DNA of 45,965 nucleotides. It comes from Erysipelotrichaceae bacterium. GTDB taxonomy: Bacteria > Bacillota_I > Bacilli_A > Erysipelotrichales > Erysipelotrichaceae. The translations under genes were made by a program, and so were the position numbers. Below the pieces are notes generated by a model. That model had not been told where the DNA came from and ran no database searches. It worked only from the letters and a program-made list of their open reading frames with translations. The stretch spans positions 1-45,965 of the forward strand of contig JAFWEP010000014.1 of assembly GCA_017512885.1 (NCBI GenBank), in the 5' to 3' direction. This document shows, piece by piece, positions 37,579 through 45,965 of this stretch. The stretch's first letter is position 1. Each line of letters begins with the position of its first letter.

Positions 37579-39370
37579 TCATACTGAGGACAGCCATGAA
37601 AGCTTCCTGCGGGATCTCGACCGAACCGACTGCCTTCATGCGCTTCTTGCCCTCTTTCTGCTTCTCCAGCAGTTTCTTCTTGCGGGTGATATCGCCGCCG
37701 TAGCACTTGGCCAGGACGTTCTTGCGCAGGGATTTGATGTTGGTGCGGGCGATGACCTTGGAGCCGATCGCGGCCTGGATCGGGATCTCAAACTGCTGGC
37801 GGGGCAGCAGTTCCTTCAGCTTGGAAGTGATCATCTGACCGCGGCGATAGGAATCGCTGCGGTGTACGATGACGCTCAGAGCGTCGATCGGATCGCCGTT
37901 GATCAGGATATCCAGCTTGATCATATCGGCCTGCCGGTAACCCAGCCATTCATAGTCCAGGGAAGCGTAGCCCTTGGAGACGCTCTTCAGTTTATCGAAG
38001 AATTCAAAGATGACTTCCGAGAGCGGCATCTCATAGATCAGCTGGTTGCGGTTGTCATCGATGTAGATCATTTCCTTATAGATGCCCCGTTTGTCCTGTG
38101 CCAGTTCCATGACGGCGCCGATGTAGTCATTGGGCACCATGATCGAGGCCCGGACATAAGGTTCTTCCAGATGGTCGATCAAAGAAGCATCCGGCAATAA
38201 GGACGGGTTATCGATCTCCATGACCGTACGGTCGGTCAGGAAGACCTTGTAGACGACGCTGGGGGCGGTGGCGATGAGATTCATGCCGTATTCCCTTTCC
38301 AGCCGCTCTTCGACGACGTCCATATGTAAGAGGCCTAAGAAGCCGCAGCGGAAACCGAAGCCCAGAGCCTTGGAGGATTCCGGTTCATAGACCAGGGCGG
38401 AATCGTTGAGCTGCAGTTTCTCCAGCGCATCTCTTAAGTCATCGTATTTGGCATTGTCCGTCGGATACAGACCGCAGTAGACCATCGGCAGCATCTTCCG
38501 ATACCCTTTTAACGGTTCTTCCGCCGGTCTTTCGGCAGAGGTGATCGTATCACCTACCGCGATATCCCGGATCGATTTGATGGAAGCACAGAGGTAGCCG
38601 ACTTCCCCAGCAGACAGCTTCGGACATTTCTGCTCTTCCGGGCACTTGATGCCCAGTTCCGTAACTTCGAACTCTCTGCCGGAAGCCATGAAACGGATCT
38701 TGTCCCCTACCTTGACTTCACCGTCGCGGATACGCAGATAGACGACGACGCCCCGGTAGGAGTCATAATAACTGTCAAAGACCAGCGCCTTCAAGGGAGC
38801 CTTCTCATCCCCGCCGGGAGCCGGCAGCTGATGAACGATCCCTTCCAGGACCTGATCGATATTGAGCCCGGTCTTGGCGCTGATGCAGGGTGCTTCGGAA
38901 CAGTCCAGACCGATGATGTCCTCGATCTCTTTCTTGACCTTGTCGGGATCGGCGGAAGGCAGATCGACCTTGTTGATGACGGGCAGGATCTCCAGATCAT
39001 TGTCCAATGCCAGATAGACGTTGGCCAGAGTCTGGGCTTCTACGCCCTGCGTTGCATCGACGACCAGGACCGCTCCGTCACAGGCTGCCAGCGAACGGGA
39101 GACTTCATAGGAAAAGTCGACATGGCCGGGCGTGTCGATCAGATGAAACAGATACTCTTCTCCGTCCTTAGCCTGATAGTGCAGCTGAACGGAGTTCAGT
39201 TTGATGGTGATGCCTCTTTCTTTCTCCAGTTCCAGAGAATCCAGGAACTGATCTTCCATCTCCCGCTGGGTCACGGTATGCGTGGCTTCCAGGATACGGT
39301 CGGCCAGTGTGGATTTGCCGTGATCGATATGGGCAATGATGGAGAAATTACGTATCTTGGAACGATCCAT
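37565..39370 (-). CDS. lepA: Elongation factor 4 (LepA)
   Basis: A 601-residue translational GTPase that back-translocates or stabilises ribosomes. [20 protein letters not shown] is G1, [14 protein letters not shown] the switch I region, [21 protein letters not shown]3, and [17 protein letters not shown]4. EF-G-like domains II-III-V and the LepA C-terminal domain ([40 protein letters not shown]) follow. Start at 39370 is preceded by AGGAG inside the end of fmt; the longer frame is part of fmt. Confidence 0.97.
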   Translation of the reverse strand: MDRSKIRNFSIIAHIDHGKSTLADRILEATHTVTQREMEDQFLDSLELEKERGITIKLNSVQLHYQAKDGEEYLFHLIDTPGHVDFSYEVSRSLAACDGAVLVVDATQGVEAQTLANVYLALDNDLEILPVINKVDLPSADPDKVKKEIEDIIGLDCSEAPCISAKTGLNIDQVLEGIVHQLPAPGGDEKAPLKALVFDSYYDSYRGVVVYLRIRDGEVKVGDKIRFMASGREFEVTELGIKCPEEQKCPKLSAGEVGYLCASIKSIRDIAVGDTITSAERPAEEPLKGYRKMLPMVYCGLYPTDNAKYDDLRDALEKLQLNDSALVYEPESSKALGFGFRCGFLGLLHMDVVEERLEREYGMNLIATAPSVVYKVFLTDRTVMEIDNPSLLPDASLIDHLEEPYVRASIMVPNDYIGAVMELAQDKRGIYKEMIYIDDNRNQLIYEMPLSEVIFEFFDKLKSVSKGYASLDYEWLGYRQADMIKLDILINGDPIDALSVIVHRSDSYRRGQMITSKLKELLPRQQFEIPIQAAIGSKVIARTNIKSLRKNVLAKCYGGDITRKKKLLEKQKEGKKRMKAVGSVEIPQEAFMAVLSMNDDK

Positions 39371-39372
39371 AG

Positions 39373-40317
39373 TCACTCCTGTTCTGCCGCAAAGAGGAGA
39401 CCAATCAGACTGCGGCCTCTGCCGTTGTAGAAGCTCTTCGCATCGGTGCACTTCTTGCCGGGCGCCTGGATGGCTGCCAGATAGACCGTGCCGCCTTCTG
39501 CGGCAACAGCGATCTTCCCGTTGATCAGACCGAGGAAGGTGCCGGGCTCTCCGCGTACCTCCTCATCCCAGGAGGGAGAGAAAAGCTTGTAGTTCTCGCC
39601 GTTCAGGATGCCGTAGGCACCGGGATCATCCAGCAGTCCCCGGATATGGTCAGAGGTCGCCTTGGCGCTCTCCCGGAAGGAGATGAACTCATCGGCCTTC
39701 TTCAGGTTCCAGGCATAGGTAGCCTCTGAATGATCCTGGGGAACGGGAGTGATCTTTCCGGCAAAGATGTCGGGAAGATGCTGCAGCAGCATATCCGCTG
39801 CCACATGGCTCAGTTTCTCGAATAAGGTGGTATTGGTATCGGAGGGATCGATCGTCACTTCCTGCTGGAAGAGGATGTCCCCTTCGTCCATCTTTTCATC
39901 CATATACATCAGGGTGATCCCGGTCACGGTCTCCCCGTTGATGATCGCCCGCTGAATGGGAGCGCCGCCGCGGTATTTCGGCAGGAGAGACGCATGCGTA
40001 TTGATGCAGTGATAGGCCGGGGCCTCCAGCAGTGCCTTCGGAATGATCTGGCCGTAGGCACAGGTGATGATCAGATCCGGAGCATAGGAAAGGATCTCTT
40101 CATATTCCTTGCGGACCTTCTCCGGCTGTAAGACCGGCAGACCGTACTTCAGAGCGGTCACTTTGACCGGAGGGGCGGTCAGGATCTTCTTGCGGCCGGT
40201 GTAGGTATCCGGCTGGGTCACGACAGCGACGATATCATATCCGACCTGCAGCAGGGCTTCGAGCACAGTTGCCGCAAAGGTCGGGGTTCCCATAAATACG
40301 ATGCGTTCTTTTTTCAT
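39373..40317 (-). CDS. fmt: Methionyl-tRNA formyltransferase
   Basis: A 314-residue enzyme formylating initiator Met-tRNA, the counterpart of def elsewhere in the window. [20 protein letters not shown] opens the domain, [20 protein letters not shown] is the folate/catalytic motif (with N and H), and [20 protein letters not shown] carries the catalytic Asp. The C-terminal OB-like domain ends the protein. The ATG at 40317 matches the family start; a -10 TATAAT lies 7 nt upstream of it, so the mRNA is near-leaderless. Confidence 0.96.
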   Translation of the reverse strand: MKKERIVFMGTPTFAATVLEALLQVGYDIVAVVTQPDTYTGRKKILTAPPVKVTALKYGLPVLQPEKVRKEYEEILSYAPDLIITCAYGQIIPKALLEAPAYHCINTHASLLPKYRGGAPIQRAIINGETVTGITLMYMDEKMDEGDILFQQEVTIDPSDTNTTLFEKLSHVAADMLLQHLPDIFAGKITPVPQDHSEATYAWNLKKADEFISFRESAKATSDHIRGLLDDPGAYGILNGENYKLFSPSWDEEVRGEPGTFLGLINGKIAVAAEGGTVYLAAIQAPGKKCTDAKSFYNGRGRSLIGLLFAAEQE

Positions 40318-40324
40318 ACCTTCG

Positions 40325-40330
40325 ATTATA
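40325..40330 (-). promoter_or_regulatory. -10 box abutting the fmt start codon
   Basis: Extended -10 TGTTATAAT with 7 nt (CGAAGGT) before the ATG. AAGG could act as a minimal ribosome site if transcription starts slightly upstream of the expected point. Confidence 0.55.
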
Positions 40331-40379
40331 ACAATACTTTCCCGCAAAGAAAAGTTATCCGGAGCCCCGAATCTCCGTG

Positions 40380-40408
40380 TTGATTTTGTGAAGGAGGTAT
40401 GCTAGAAT
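40380..40408 (+). promoter_or_regulatory. rpsT promoter
   Basis: TTGATT (40380-40385), 17-bp spacer, TAGAAT (40403-40408) with TGC in front. The leader is about 25 nt and holds GGAGGAAAC before the ATG. Confidence 0.75.
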
Positions 40409-40439
40409 TTGTAAGCGTAAATGTGGATAAGGAGGAAAC

Positions 40440-40712
40440 ATGGCGAATATCAAGTCTCAGAAGAAGAGAGCTCTGACGAATGTCAAGAAGAATCTGGCCA
40501 ATACCGCTGAGAAGAGCCGCTTGAAGACATCCATCAAGAAGGTTCTGAAGGCTGTTGAAGCGAAGGATCACGAACAGGCCGTCGCTCGCTATAAAGAATG
40601 CTGCTCTTTGCTGGATAAGGCCGTCGTCGACCATATCAAGCATAAGAATTATGCTGCACGTCAGAAATCCCGTCTGGCAAAAGCTGTCGCATCGATCAAA
40701 GAAGCAGCGTAA
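40440..40712 (+). CDS. rpsT: 30S ribosomal protein S20
   Basis: A 90-residue basic protein of usual length: MANIKSQKKRALTNVKKNLA, NTAEKSRLKTSIKKVLKAVE and KNYAARQKSRLAKAVASI, with the Lys/Arg/Ala-rich helices typical of S20. Binds 16S rRNA early in assembly. Monocistronic with a clear promoter and terminator, diverging from fmt. Confidence 0.97.
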   Translation: MANIKSQKKRALTNVKKNLANTAEKSRLKTSIKKVLKAVEAKDHEQAVARYKECCSLLDKAVVDHIKHKNYAARQKSRLAKAVASIKEAA

Positions 40713-40726
40713 GGCTGCTTTTTGCA
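40702..40726 (+). terminator. rpsT terminator
   Basis: AAGCAGC (40702-40708) and GCTGCTT (40714-40720), loop GTAAG containing the stop codon, then TTTTTG. Confidence 0.8.
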
Positions 40727-40732
40727 TACACA

Positions 40733-40757
40733 AAAAGAGAGGGTCACTCCCTCTCTT
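40733..40757 (-). terminator. Terminator of the glyS-dnaG-rpoD-trmK operon
   Basis: AAAGAGAGGG and CCCTCTCTTT pair around TCACT; on the minus strand TTTTTG follows. The stem spans the last trmK codons and the stop. Confidence 0.75.
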
Positions 40758-41403
40758 TAATGATCTTTTCCAGAAGATCCGCCCGGCGGCGGGAAGATCC
40801 CTTTCCGCTCACGGCCGCGATCTTCTTTTCTTTTTCCCACAGATCACGGAAGTACTGTCCGACTTCCGGACTTTTGTCCTGCAGGAGACAGGGCCCGAAG
40901 AGGATCTCCTCCTCGCTCAGCGGCCTTCCTTCGTCAGGAGTAAAGCTGACGATCTCGTAGTCCCGGCCGTCTTCCCGGACCAGTCTCTCTTTGGTGATCG
41001 TATAACGATGATCGGAGAGATACTGCCGCAGGAATTCCGTATGCCGGTTGATCTGGATGACGAACTGCCGGTATCTTGTGATATCCGCTGCCTCCAGGAT
41101 CTCCTTGACGTTGTCGTAGCCCATGCCGGAGATCACTACGATCTCCGCATCCTTTGGAGCCTTCTGCAATCCGGCGCCTAAGAGCGGGATCACCTTTCCT
41201 TCGAGGCCATACTCCGCGATATGGGCTTTCGCCCGTTCCAGCGGTCCTTCCCGCAGATCGGAAGCATAGGCCCTGGGGCACTTCCCCTCCTGCACCAGAT
41301 AGCAGGGCAGATAGGCGTGATCGGTGCCGACATCGATCAGGATCCCTGCTTCGCAGAGATCGGCGATCGTCTGCAGTCTTTCCGACAGCTTAATGCTTGT
41401 CAT
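40744..41403 (-). CDS. trmK: tRNA (adenine22-N1)-methyltransferase TrmK
   Basis: A 219-residue SAM-dependent enzyme modifying A22 of t[26 protein letters not shown] begins the fold, [20 protein letters not shown] is the SAM motif, [20 protein letters not shown] includes the catalytic region (GMGG variant GMGY), and [16 protein letters not shown] follows with an unusual N-R-H where many have P-Q. A C-terminal coiled segment ends it. The ATG overlaps the rpoD stop by 14 bp. The rpoD-trmK pairing is standard in Bacillota. Confidence 0.92.
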   Translation of the reverse strand: MTSIKLSERLQTIADLCEAGILIDVGTDHAYLPCYLVQEGKCPRAYASDLREGPLERAKAHIAEYGLEGKVIPLLGAGLQKAPKDAEIVVISGMGYDNVKEILEAADITRYRQFVIQINRHTEFLRQYLSDHRYTITKERLVREDGRDYEIVSFTPDEGRPLSEEEILFGPCLLQDKSPEVGQYFRDLWEKEKKIAAVSGKGSSRRRADLLEKIIKERE

Positions 41404-42601
41404 CCATGAATTCTTTCAGACGCTTGGACTTGGTCGGGTTCTTCAGTTTCCGCAGAGCCTTGGCTTCGATCTGACGGATACGTTCACGGGTGACGTCGAA
41501 TTCCTTGCCGACTTCTTCCAGGGTACGGGTACGTCCGTCATCGAGACCGAAGCGCAGACGCAGGACCTTCTCTTCACGGTCGGTCAGAGTCTTTAAGACC
41601 AGATCGATCTCATCCTTCAGCATCTGGTTGTTGGCGTACTGATCGGGCGACATCGCATCCTTGTCTTCGATGAAGTCACCGAGGTGGGAATCATCTTCCT
41701 CACCGATCGGCGTCTCCAGCGAGACCGGATCCAGAGCGATCTTCTGGATCTCACGGACCTTTTCGGCCGTCAGCGGAGAGCCCATCCTTTCGGCGATCTC
41801 TTCCGGCGTCGGATCTCTGTCCAGTTCCTGGATCAGCTGACGCTGGATACGGGTCATCTTGTTGATGGTCTCGACCATGTGGACCGGGATACGGATCGTA
41901 CGGGCCTGGTCAGCGATAGCACGGGTGATGGCCTGGCGGATCCACCAGGTGGCATAGGTCGAGAACTTGAAGCCCTTGCGGTAATCGAACTTCTCGACCG
42001 CCTTGATCAGACCCATATTGCCTTCCTGGATCAGATCCAGGAACAGCATCCCTCTGCCGGTATACTTTTTGGCAATGGAAACGACGAGACGCAGGTTGGC
42101 GGAGATCAGTTTCTTCTTGGCTTCTTCGTCGCCGTCTTCGATCTGTTTGGCGATCTCGATCTCTTCCTGGGGATTTAAGAGCGGCACCCGGCCGATCTCC
42201 TTAAGATACATCTTGACAGGGTCATTGATCTTGGCGGAGGAAGGATTGTTGTCGGGATTGAGGTCCGGAAGCAGTTCCAGGCTCTCCCCTTCTTCTCCGA
42301 TGTCATCCCCGTCATCGACCAGGAAATCATCTTCCGCTTCAAAAGCTTCGACTTCGCTCTCGTCTTCCGCCAGATCGACGTTATTGGCAGAGAGCCAGTC
42401 GTAGAATTCATCGATGTCATCATCACTCATCTCAAAGCGGTCCAGGGCATCGACGATATCCTTCTGATAGATCTCTTCTTTCTTCTTATCCAGAGCGAGG
42501 ATCTGTTCCTTCAGCTCTTCCAGCGACTTCAGTTCCTTGACGTTAAAGGCCGGTTTCCGTGCTGCTTTTTCATTCTTACTGCTTTTCTTTTTTGTACTCA
42601 T
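41390..42601 (-). CDS. rpoD: Primary sigma factor SigA (RpoD)
   Basis: A 403-residue vegetative sigma factor. An N-terminal 1.1-like region ([20 protein letters not shown] and an acidic [17 protein letters not shown]) precedes region 1.2 ([20 protein letters not shown]), region 2 ([40 protein letters not shown]), region 3 ([20 protein letters not shown]) and region 4 ([30 protein letters not shown]). The start ATG at 42601 follows GGAGGATCCA and lies inside dnaG by 26 bp. Confidence 0.98.
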   Translation of the reverse strand: MSTKKKSSKNEKAARKPAFNVKELKSLEELKEQILALDKKKEEIYQKDIVDALDRFEMSDDDIDEFYDWLSANNVDLAEDESEVEAFEAEDDFLVDDGDDIGEEGESLELLPDLNPDNNPSSAKINDPVKMYLKEIGRVPLLNPQEEIEIAKQIEDGDEEAKKKLISANLRLVVSIAKKYTGRGMLFLDLIQEGNMGLIKAVEKFDYRKGFKFSTYATWWIRQAITRAIADQARTIRIPVHMVETINKMTRIQRQLIQELDRDPTPEEIAERMGSPLTAEKVREIQKIALDPVSLETPIGEEDDSHLGDFIEDKDAMSPDQYANNQMLKDEIDLVLKTLTDREEKVLRLRFGLDDGRTRTLEEVGKEFDVTRERIRQIEAKALRKLKNPTKSKRLKEFMDDKH

Positions 42602-44336
42602 TGGATCCTCCAATCTCTTTGCTGATATCGGCGTATTCTTTCAAGATGCGTTCGGCTTCGGTCGGATCGAGGACTTCGATCTTTTTCAGCTTTTCCTGCA
42701 GGACAGCCAGTTTCCTTCGTTTCATCTCTTCCTTGACCTTCAGTAAGGATCCTTCCAGGATCATTTCGTCATACTCCTGCGGTAAGGTAGGATTCCCCGA
42801 GAGATCGGTGATCAGTTCCTTCAGGACAGGATCTTCACACTGGTCATAGAGACGGGCGAAGGAGCAGCTGCCGTAGCGGCGGTAATCTTCCAGGATCATG
42901 ACCGCCAGCCGGGCGCAGTTCTCATTCAGCAGGGTACCGAGCTCCTGCTTGTACAGCTCTGCTCCTCTGCGGTTCTCAGCCATCGAGACCAGGATCGTAT
43001 ATTCGGCCTTGGTCAGTCCGTCCAGAGAAAACTGCGGGAGCGGAACGCGCGGATCGCGCGGTTCCCGATGGGAAGCCGTCGCTGTCTGCACCTTATGCAG
43101 ACGGGTGATCCGATAGAGTTCCTCACTGTAGTTGGTCTTGTCGTAGTCGTCGCGCAGCAGATCGATCAGGGCTCCGACCCGGATCGCCATCTCTTTGCGG
43201 TCGTTGTAGTTATCGAGATTCAGACGTTTCTGATAGTAGCGTAAGACGAAGTCCATGAAGGGGATCGCCTGTCCGACCAGATCGGAAAGGCCCTTGCCTT
43301 CGTAGACGGTCACGATCTCATCGGGATCGAGGCCGGTCTCATTGTTGAGGACCGTGATGTTCATGCCTTCCTGCAGAGCCATCGTTCCCAGTTTCAGGAT
43401 CGCATTCTGTCCGGCATCATCGCCGTCATAGGCCAGGAGCAGGTTGTTGGAGAGCTCCTTCAGCAGTTCCAGCTGTCTTCTGGAACAGGCCGTTCCCAGG
43501 GTAGCGACCGCATAGGAGATCCCGGCCCGGGCAAAGGCGATCACATCCATGACTCCTTCGCAGACGATGACCCTTCCGGAATCTCTTACCGCCGGGCGGG
43601 CCCGGTGATAGTTGTAGAGGACATTGCCCTTGGTGTAGATCTTCGTTTCCGCGGTGTTGATGTACTTGCTGACATCGCGGCCGGAGATGTCCCGGGCGGT
43701 AAAGGCGACATAGTTGCCTTCCGGATCCTGGATCGGGAAGAGCACCCGCTCGCCGAAGACGTCATACATCCCGTTTGCGCCCAGTCTTCCCAGATTGGCT
43801 TCGATGACTTCCTGGTCGCTGTAGCCCTTGGAATGTAGGAACTTGTAGAGGACCGAACCGGAGGGATCGTAGCCGATCTCAAAGGTCGAGATGATCTCTT
43901 CGCTGAGTCCTCTCTTCTCCAGATAAGCTTTGGCGGCAGAACCGCCTTTGGAAGACAGCAGGTAGTTGCAGAAGGCTGCCGTTTCCTTATGGACATCATA
44001 GAGCCGCTGGTTCGGCAGGACCTTCTTCTCTTCGAGAGCCAGATCGATGTCGATCTGCTTTCCGATGATCTTCGCCACTTCGGCGACTGATTCCGGAAAG
44101 CTCAGCTTCTTGTAGTTCATGACAAAAGTGAAGACATTGCCGCCGTTGCCGCAGACGAAGCATTTGTAGATCTGCTTGTCTTCGGAGATCGAAAGCGAAG
44201 GATCGTGGTCGTCATGGAACGGACAGACCGCGGTATAGCTCCTCCCCTTCTTCACCAGAGGCAGGTAATGCCCGATCACTTCCGTAATGGAAGCTTCTGA
44301 GCGGATCTCATCGATTAGTTCCTGGTTCAGTTTCAT
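42576..44336 (-). CDS. dnaG: DNA primase DnaG
   Basis: A 586-residue primase. The zinc-binding domain ([41 protein letters not shown]2 type) is followed by the RNA polymerase core ([20 protein letters not shown], the [43 protein letters not shown]) and a short C-terminal helicase-interaction region. It starts 1 nt after the glyS stop and overlaps rpoD. Confidence 0.97.
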   Translation of the reverse strand: MKLNQELIDEIRSEASITEVIGHYLPLVKKGRSYTAVCPFHDDHDPSLSISEDKQIYKCFVCGNGGNVFTFVMNYKKLSFPESVAEVAKIIGKQIDIDLALEEKKVLPNQRLYDVHKETAAFCNYLLSSKGGSAAKAYLEKRGLSEEIISTFEIGYDPSGSVLYKFLHSKGYSDQEVIEANLGRLGANGMYDVFGERVLFPIQDPEGNYVAFTARDISGRDVSKYINTAETKIYTKGNVLYNYHRARPAVRDSGRVIVCEGVMDVIAFARAGISYAVATLGTACSRRQLELLKELSNNLLLAYDGDDAGQNAILKLGTMALQEGMNITVLNNETGLDPDEIVTVYEGKGLSDLVGQAIPFMDFVLRYYQKRLNLDNYNDRKEMAIRVGALIDLLRDDYDKTNYSEELYRITRLHKVQTATASHREPRDPRVPLPQFSLDGLTKAEYTILVSMAENRRGAELYKQELGTLLNENCARLAVMILEDYRRYGSCSFARLYDQCEDPVLKELITDLSGNPTLPQEYDEMILEGSLLKVKEEMKRRKLAVLQEKLKKIEVLDPTEAERILKEYADISKEIGGSNEYKKEKQ

Positions 44337-45710
44337 TTAGAAACGGATCTTCTCCTTGATACAGTCTTTCAGTTCACTGATCGCGACTCTCTCCTGGCTC
44401 ATATCGTCACGGTGACGGACGGTGACACAGTGGTCTTCCAGAGAATCGAAATCGAAAGTCAGACAGAACGGGGTGCCGATCGCATCGTTACGGCGGTAAC
44501 GCTTGCCGATCGAACCGGCTTCATCGAATTCCACCGGGAACTCCTGCTGCAGAGCTTCATAGACTTCCTTTGCCTGCGGAGAAAGTTTCTTGGACAGTGG
44601 CAGGACACAGGCCTTGACCGGAGCGAGGGCCGGATGCAGATGCATGACTACCCGGGAATCGTTTCCTTCCAGCTGTTCCACATCATAGGCATCGCAGCAG
44701 ATCATCAGGAACAGACGCTCGACACCGACCGAAGGTTCGATGCAGTAAGGGATATAGACTTCGTTGGTGTTGGGATCACGGTAGTTCAGTTCCGTACCGG
44801 AGTACTCGCTGTGCTGTTTCAGGTCATAATCAGTACGGTCGGCGATGCCCCAGACTTCACCCCAGTCGGTAAAGGGGAAGGCATACTCGATATCGTTGGT
44901 ACCCTTGGAATAGAAAGCCAGTTCCTCTTTCGAGTGCTCCCGGATCCGCAGGTTCTCTTCCTTGATGCCCAGTCTCCTGACGAAGCTGTAGCAGGTATCG
45001 GTCCAGTACTTGTACCATTCCAGATCGGTGCCGGGTTCACAGAAGAACTCCAGTTCCATCTGTTCGAACTCTCTTACCCGGAAGATGAAGTTGCCGGGCG
45101 TGATCTCGTTGCGGAAGCTCTTGCCGATCTGACCGATCCCGAAGGGGATCTTCTTACGGGAAGTACGGGCAACGTTGTTGAAGTTGACGAAGATGCCCTG
45201 AGCCGTTTCCGGACGCAGATAGACGGCAGACTTGCTGTCTTCCACAGTACCGATAAAGGTCTTGAACATCAGATTGAAAGGTCTGGCATTAGTAAATTCA
45301 TGCTTGCCGCAGCGCGGACATACGACATGATTCTCTTCGATGACTGCATCCATTTCTTCCGGGGTCTTGCCTTCGACCGAAAGACCGGTCGCATTCTCGA
45401 CCAGTTTGTCAGCCCGGAAACGGGCCTTGCAGCCCTTGCAGTCGACCATCAGGTCACTGAAGCCCTTCAGATGACCGCTGGCTTCCCAGGTACGGGTATT
45501 CATCAGGATCGCCGCATCGATGCCGACGTTGTAGGGAGAACGTTCAATGAACTCTCTCCACCAGAGATCCTTGATATTCTTCTTCAGTACAGAACCGAGA
45601 TTTCCGAAATCCCAGCTGTTGGAAAGACCGCCGTAGATCTCAGAACCCTGATAGACATAACCGGATGTGCGCAGATGGTTGACGATCTCGTCAAAACTGT
45701 ATTTCACCAT
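44337..45710 (-). CDS. glyS: Glycyl-tRNA synthetase (single-chain, class II)
   Basis: A 457-residue dimeric-type Gly[62 protein letters not shown] and [20 protein letters not shown] (motif 2 region), [33 protein letters not shown]-type motif, and [17 protein letters not shown] (motif 3) are all present, with a Cys-rich insert ([20 protein letters not shown]) likely binding zinc. The C-terminal anticodon domain begins near residue 355. Start follows AAGGAG. dnaG follows directly, so translation-factor and replication genes share an operon. Confidence 0.97.
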   Translation of the reverse strand: MVKYSFDEIVNHLRTSGYVYQGSEIYGGLSNSWDFGNLGSVLKKNIKDLWWREFIERSPYNVGIDAAILMNTRTWEASGHLKGFSDLMVDCKGCKARFRADKLVENATGLSVEGKTPEEMDAVIEENHVVCPRCGKHEFTNARPFNLMFKTFIGTVEDSKSAVYLRPETAQGIFVNFNNVARTSRKKIPFGIGQIGKSFRNEITPGNFIFRVREFEQMELEFFCEPGTDLEWYKYWTDTCYSFVRRLGIKEENLRIREHSKEELAFYSKGTNDIEYAFPFTDWGEVWGIADRTDYDLKQHSEYSGTELNYRDPNTNEVYIPYCIEPSVGVERLFLMICCDAYDVEQLEGNDSRVVMHLHPALAPVKACVLPLSKKLSPQAKEVYEALQQEFPVEFDEAGSIGKRYRRNDAIGTPFCLTFDFDSLEDHCVTVRHRDDMSQERVAISELKDCIKEKIRF

Positions 45711-45800
45711 AGTAACTCCTTCTATAGGTCAGAACCGTCCATGTAATAGTATACTCCTAACAAAGCCCTTCTGAAAGGACAATTCTCCGGATAAGAAAAA

Positions 45801-45824
45801 GCAGGACTGCTTCCGCAGTCCTGC
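45801..45824 (-). terminator. Terminator hairpin right of glyS
   Basis: GCAGGACTGC, loop TTCC, GCAGTCCTGC; the minus-strand tail TTTTTCTTAT follows. It would stop transcription entering glyS from the right-hand side. Confidence 0.7.
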
Positions 45825-45827
45825 CTC

Positions 45828-45858
45828 AGCCTGTTGACAAACTCAGCAGGCTTTTCTT
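45828..45858 (+). terminator. Plus-strand terminator-like hairpin
   Basis: AGCCTG (45828-45833) pairs with CAGGCT (45847-45852) across 13 nt and runs into TTTCTTTTC. No plus-strand gene ends here in the window, so its role is unclear. Confidence 0.45.
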
Positions 45859-45872
45859 TTCGAAAAGAAAAG
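45851..45872. repeat. 22-bp perfect palindrome
   Basis: From CTTTTCTTTTC to GAAAAGAAAAG centred on the CG at 45861-45862, a perfect inverted repeat of A/G and C/T tracts. It overlaps the -35 region of the plus-strand promoter at 45881 and could be an operator. Confidence 0.5.
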
Positions 45873-45880
45873 GATGGATA

Positions 45881-45940
45881 TATAATTAATGCGGCAGGAT
45901 ACCTTCTTTTCAACCAACTGAACGCTGTCCTGCCTTTTTC
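45881..45940 (+). ncRNA. Possible short RNA or attenuator leader at right edge
   Basis: -10 TATAAT (45881-45886) predicts a start at about 45893, exactly where GGCAGGA (45893-45899) begins; this pairs with TCCTGCC (45928-45934), which runs into TTTTTCT. The result would be an RNA of under 50 nt with a 28-nt loop containing CCTTCT, which could pair with a Shine-Dalgarno. Then the direct repeat TATCAC-GGTGG-TATCAC (45949-45965) runs to the edge. The downstream gene is outside the window, so this may equally be its attenuator. Confidence 0.35.
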
Positions 45941-45965
45941 TATGCGCTTATCACGGTGGTATCAC

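Noticed and set aside
44412-45746. A 444-codon open frame on the plus strand antisense to glyS
   Set aside because: It is an exact shadow of glyS, created by codon bias (many GAT/ATC and GAA/TTC codons); no start signals or domain pattern.
45940-45965. T-box riboswitch
   Set aside because: The core-like sequence is near the match, but the predicted transcript is too short to hold Stem I and the specifier loop; the window ends before the terminator region.
1-45965. CRISPR array, tRNA, rRNA, prophage or complete insertion sequence
   Set aside because: No regularly spaced repeats, tRNA cloverleaf, rRNA stretch, transposase or integrase could be recognised on either strand.

Overview
This looks like a chromosomal segment of an anaerobic Bacillota, most probably Erysipelotrichia-like, with mid-range G+C. 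The evidence is the Firmicutes gene orders (polA-mutM-coaE-dnaB-dnaI, dnaG-rpoD-trmK, ftsW-rsmD-coaD), a long-form hpf, RNase J, a single-chain glycyl-tRNA synthetase, a desulfoferrodoxin and an electron-bifurcating [FeFe]-hydrogenase operon. The taxon is inferred from gene content; no rRNA or tRNA gene is visible.

Left edge to about 3.37 kb is accessory DNA. On the minus strand lie the start of an ADP-ribosylglycohydrolase and a macrodomain protein, whose promoters share a 14-bp element. On the plus strand lie a Phd/YefM-RelE toxin-antitoxin pair behind a 20-bp palindrome, a second YefM-like antitoxin with a long C-terminal extension, no toxin and two TGTACA sites, and a DUF3800 (predicted nuclease-like) gene behind a strong promoter and a compact structured RNA. 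A degenerate copy of the 3' end of coaD with its terminator sits at 2333-2429, so the DUF3800 unit is bracketed by a coaD-tail remnant and the real coaD. A 49-bp repeat precedes both cargo units. This reads as a gene-capture hotspot beside coaD, and the DUF3800-RNA module is the best candidate in the window for a poorly described system.

From 3.4 to 8.0 kb: coaD, rsmD and ftsW (minus strand) diverge from def and rnjA (plus strand). From 8.0 to 20.4 kb is a long tightly packed minus-strand run read in the order pnp, trmB, a ZnuA-like lipoprotein, polA, mutM, coaE, dnaB, dnaI, pfkA, an unknown gene, and an aldo/keto reductase carrying two compensating frameshifts.

From 20.4 to 24.6 kb are short minus-strand units: an Alg14/Alg13-like glycosyltransferase pair whose promoter is nested against the upstream terminator, hpf plus a small HTH-like gene, a 2-hydroxyacid dehydrogenase, a 39-residue small ORF, desulfoferrodoxin, and rpsO with a structured leader.

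From 24.6 to 32.7 kb is one ten-gene operon (transcribed right to left): hydC, DRTGG protein, RsbW-like ATPase, HydA-like sensor, DRTGG protein, PHP phosphoesterase, histidine-kinase-type ATPase, 2Fe-2S protein, hydB, hydA. It combines a trimeric hydrogenase with an apparent sensing and signalling module; a Rex-like site overlaps its promoter.

From 32.7 to 35.8 kb is a Crp-family regulator followed by a three-part SsuABC/TauABC-type importer. From 35.8 to 45.7 kb: a histidine phosphatase (plus) converging on hemW-lepA-fmt (minus), rpsT (plus), and glyS-dnaG-rpoD-trmK (minus), i.e. the macromolecular synthesis operon. The right edge (45.71-45.97 kb) is non-coding, with a long palindrome, a promoter and a possible short RNA. 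Five genes have -10 boxes only 6-7 nt before the start codon, suggesting leaderless or ultra-short-leader transcripts.
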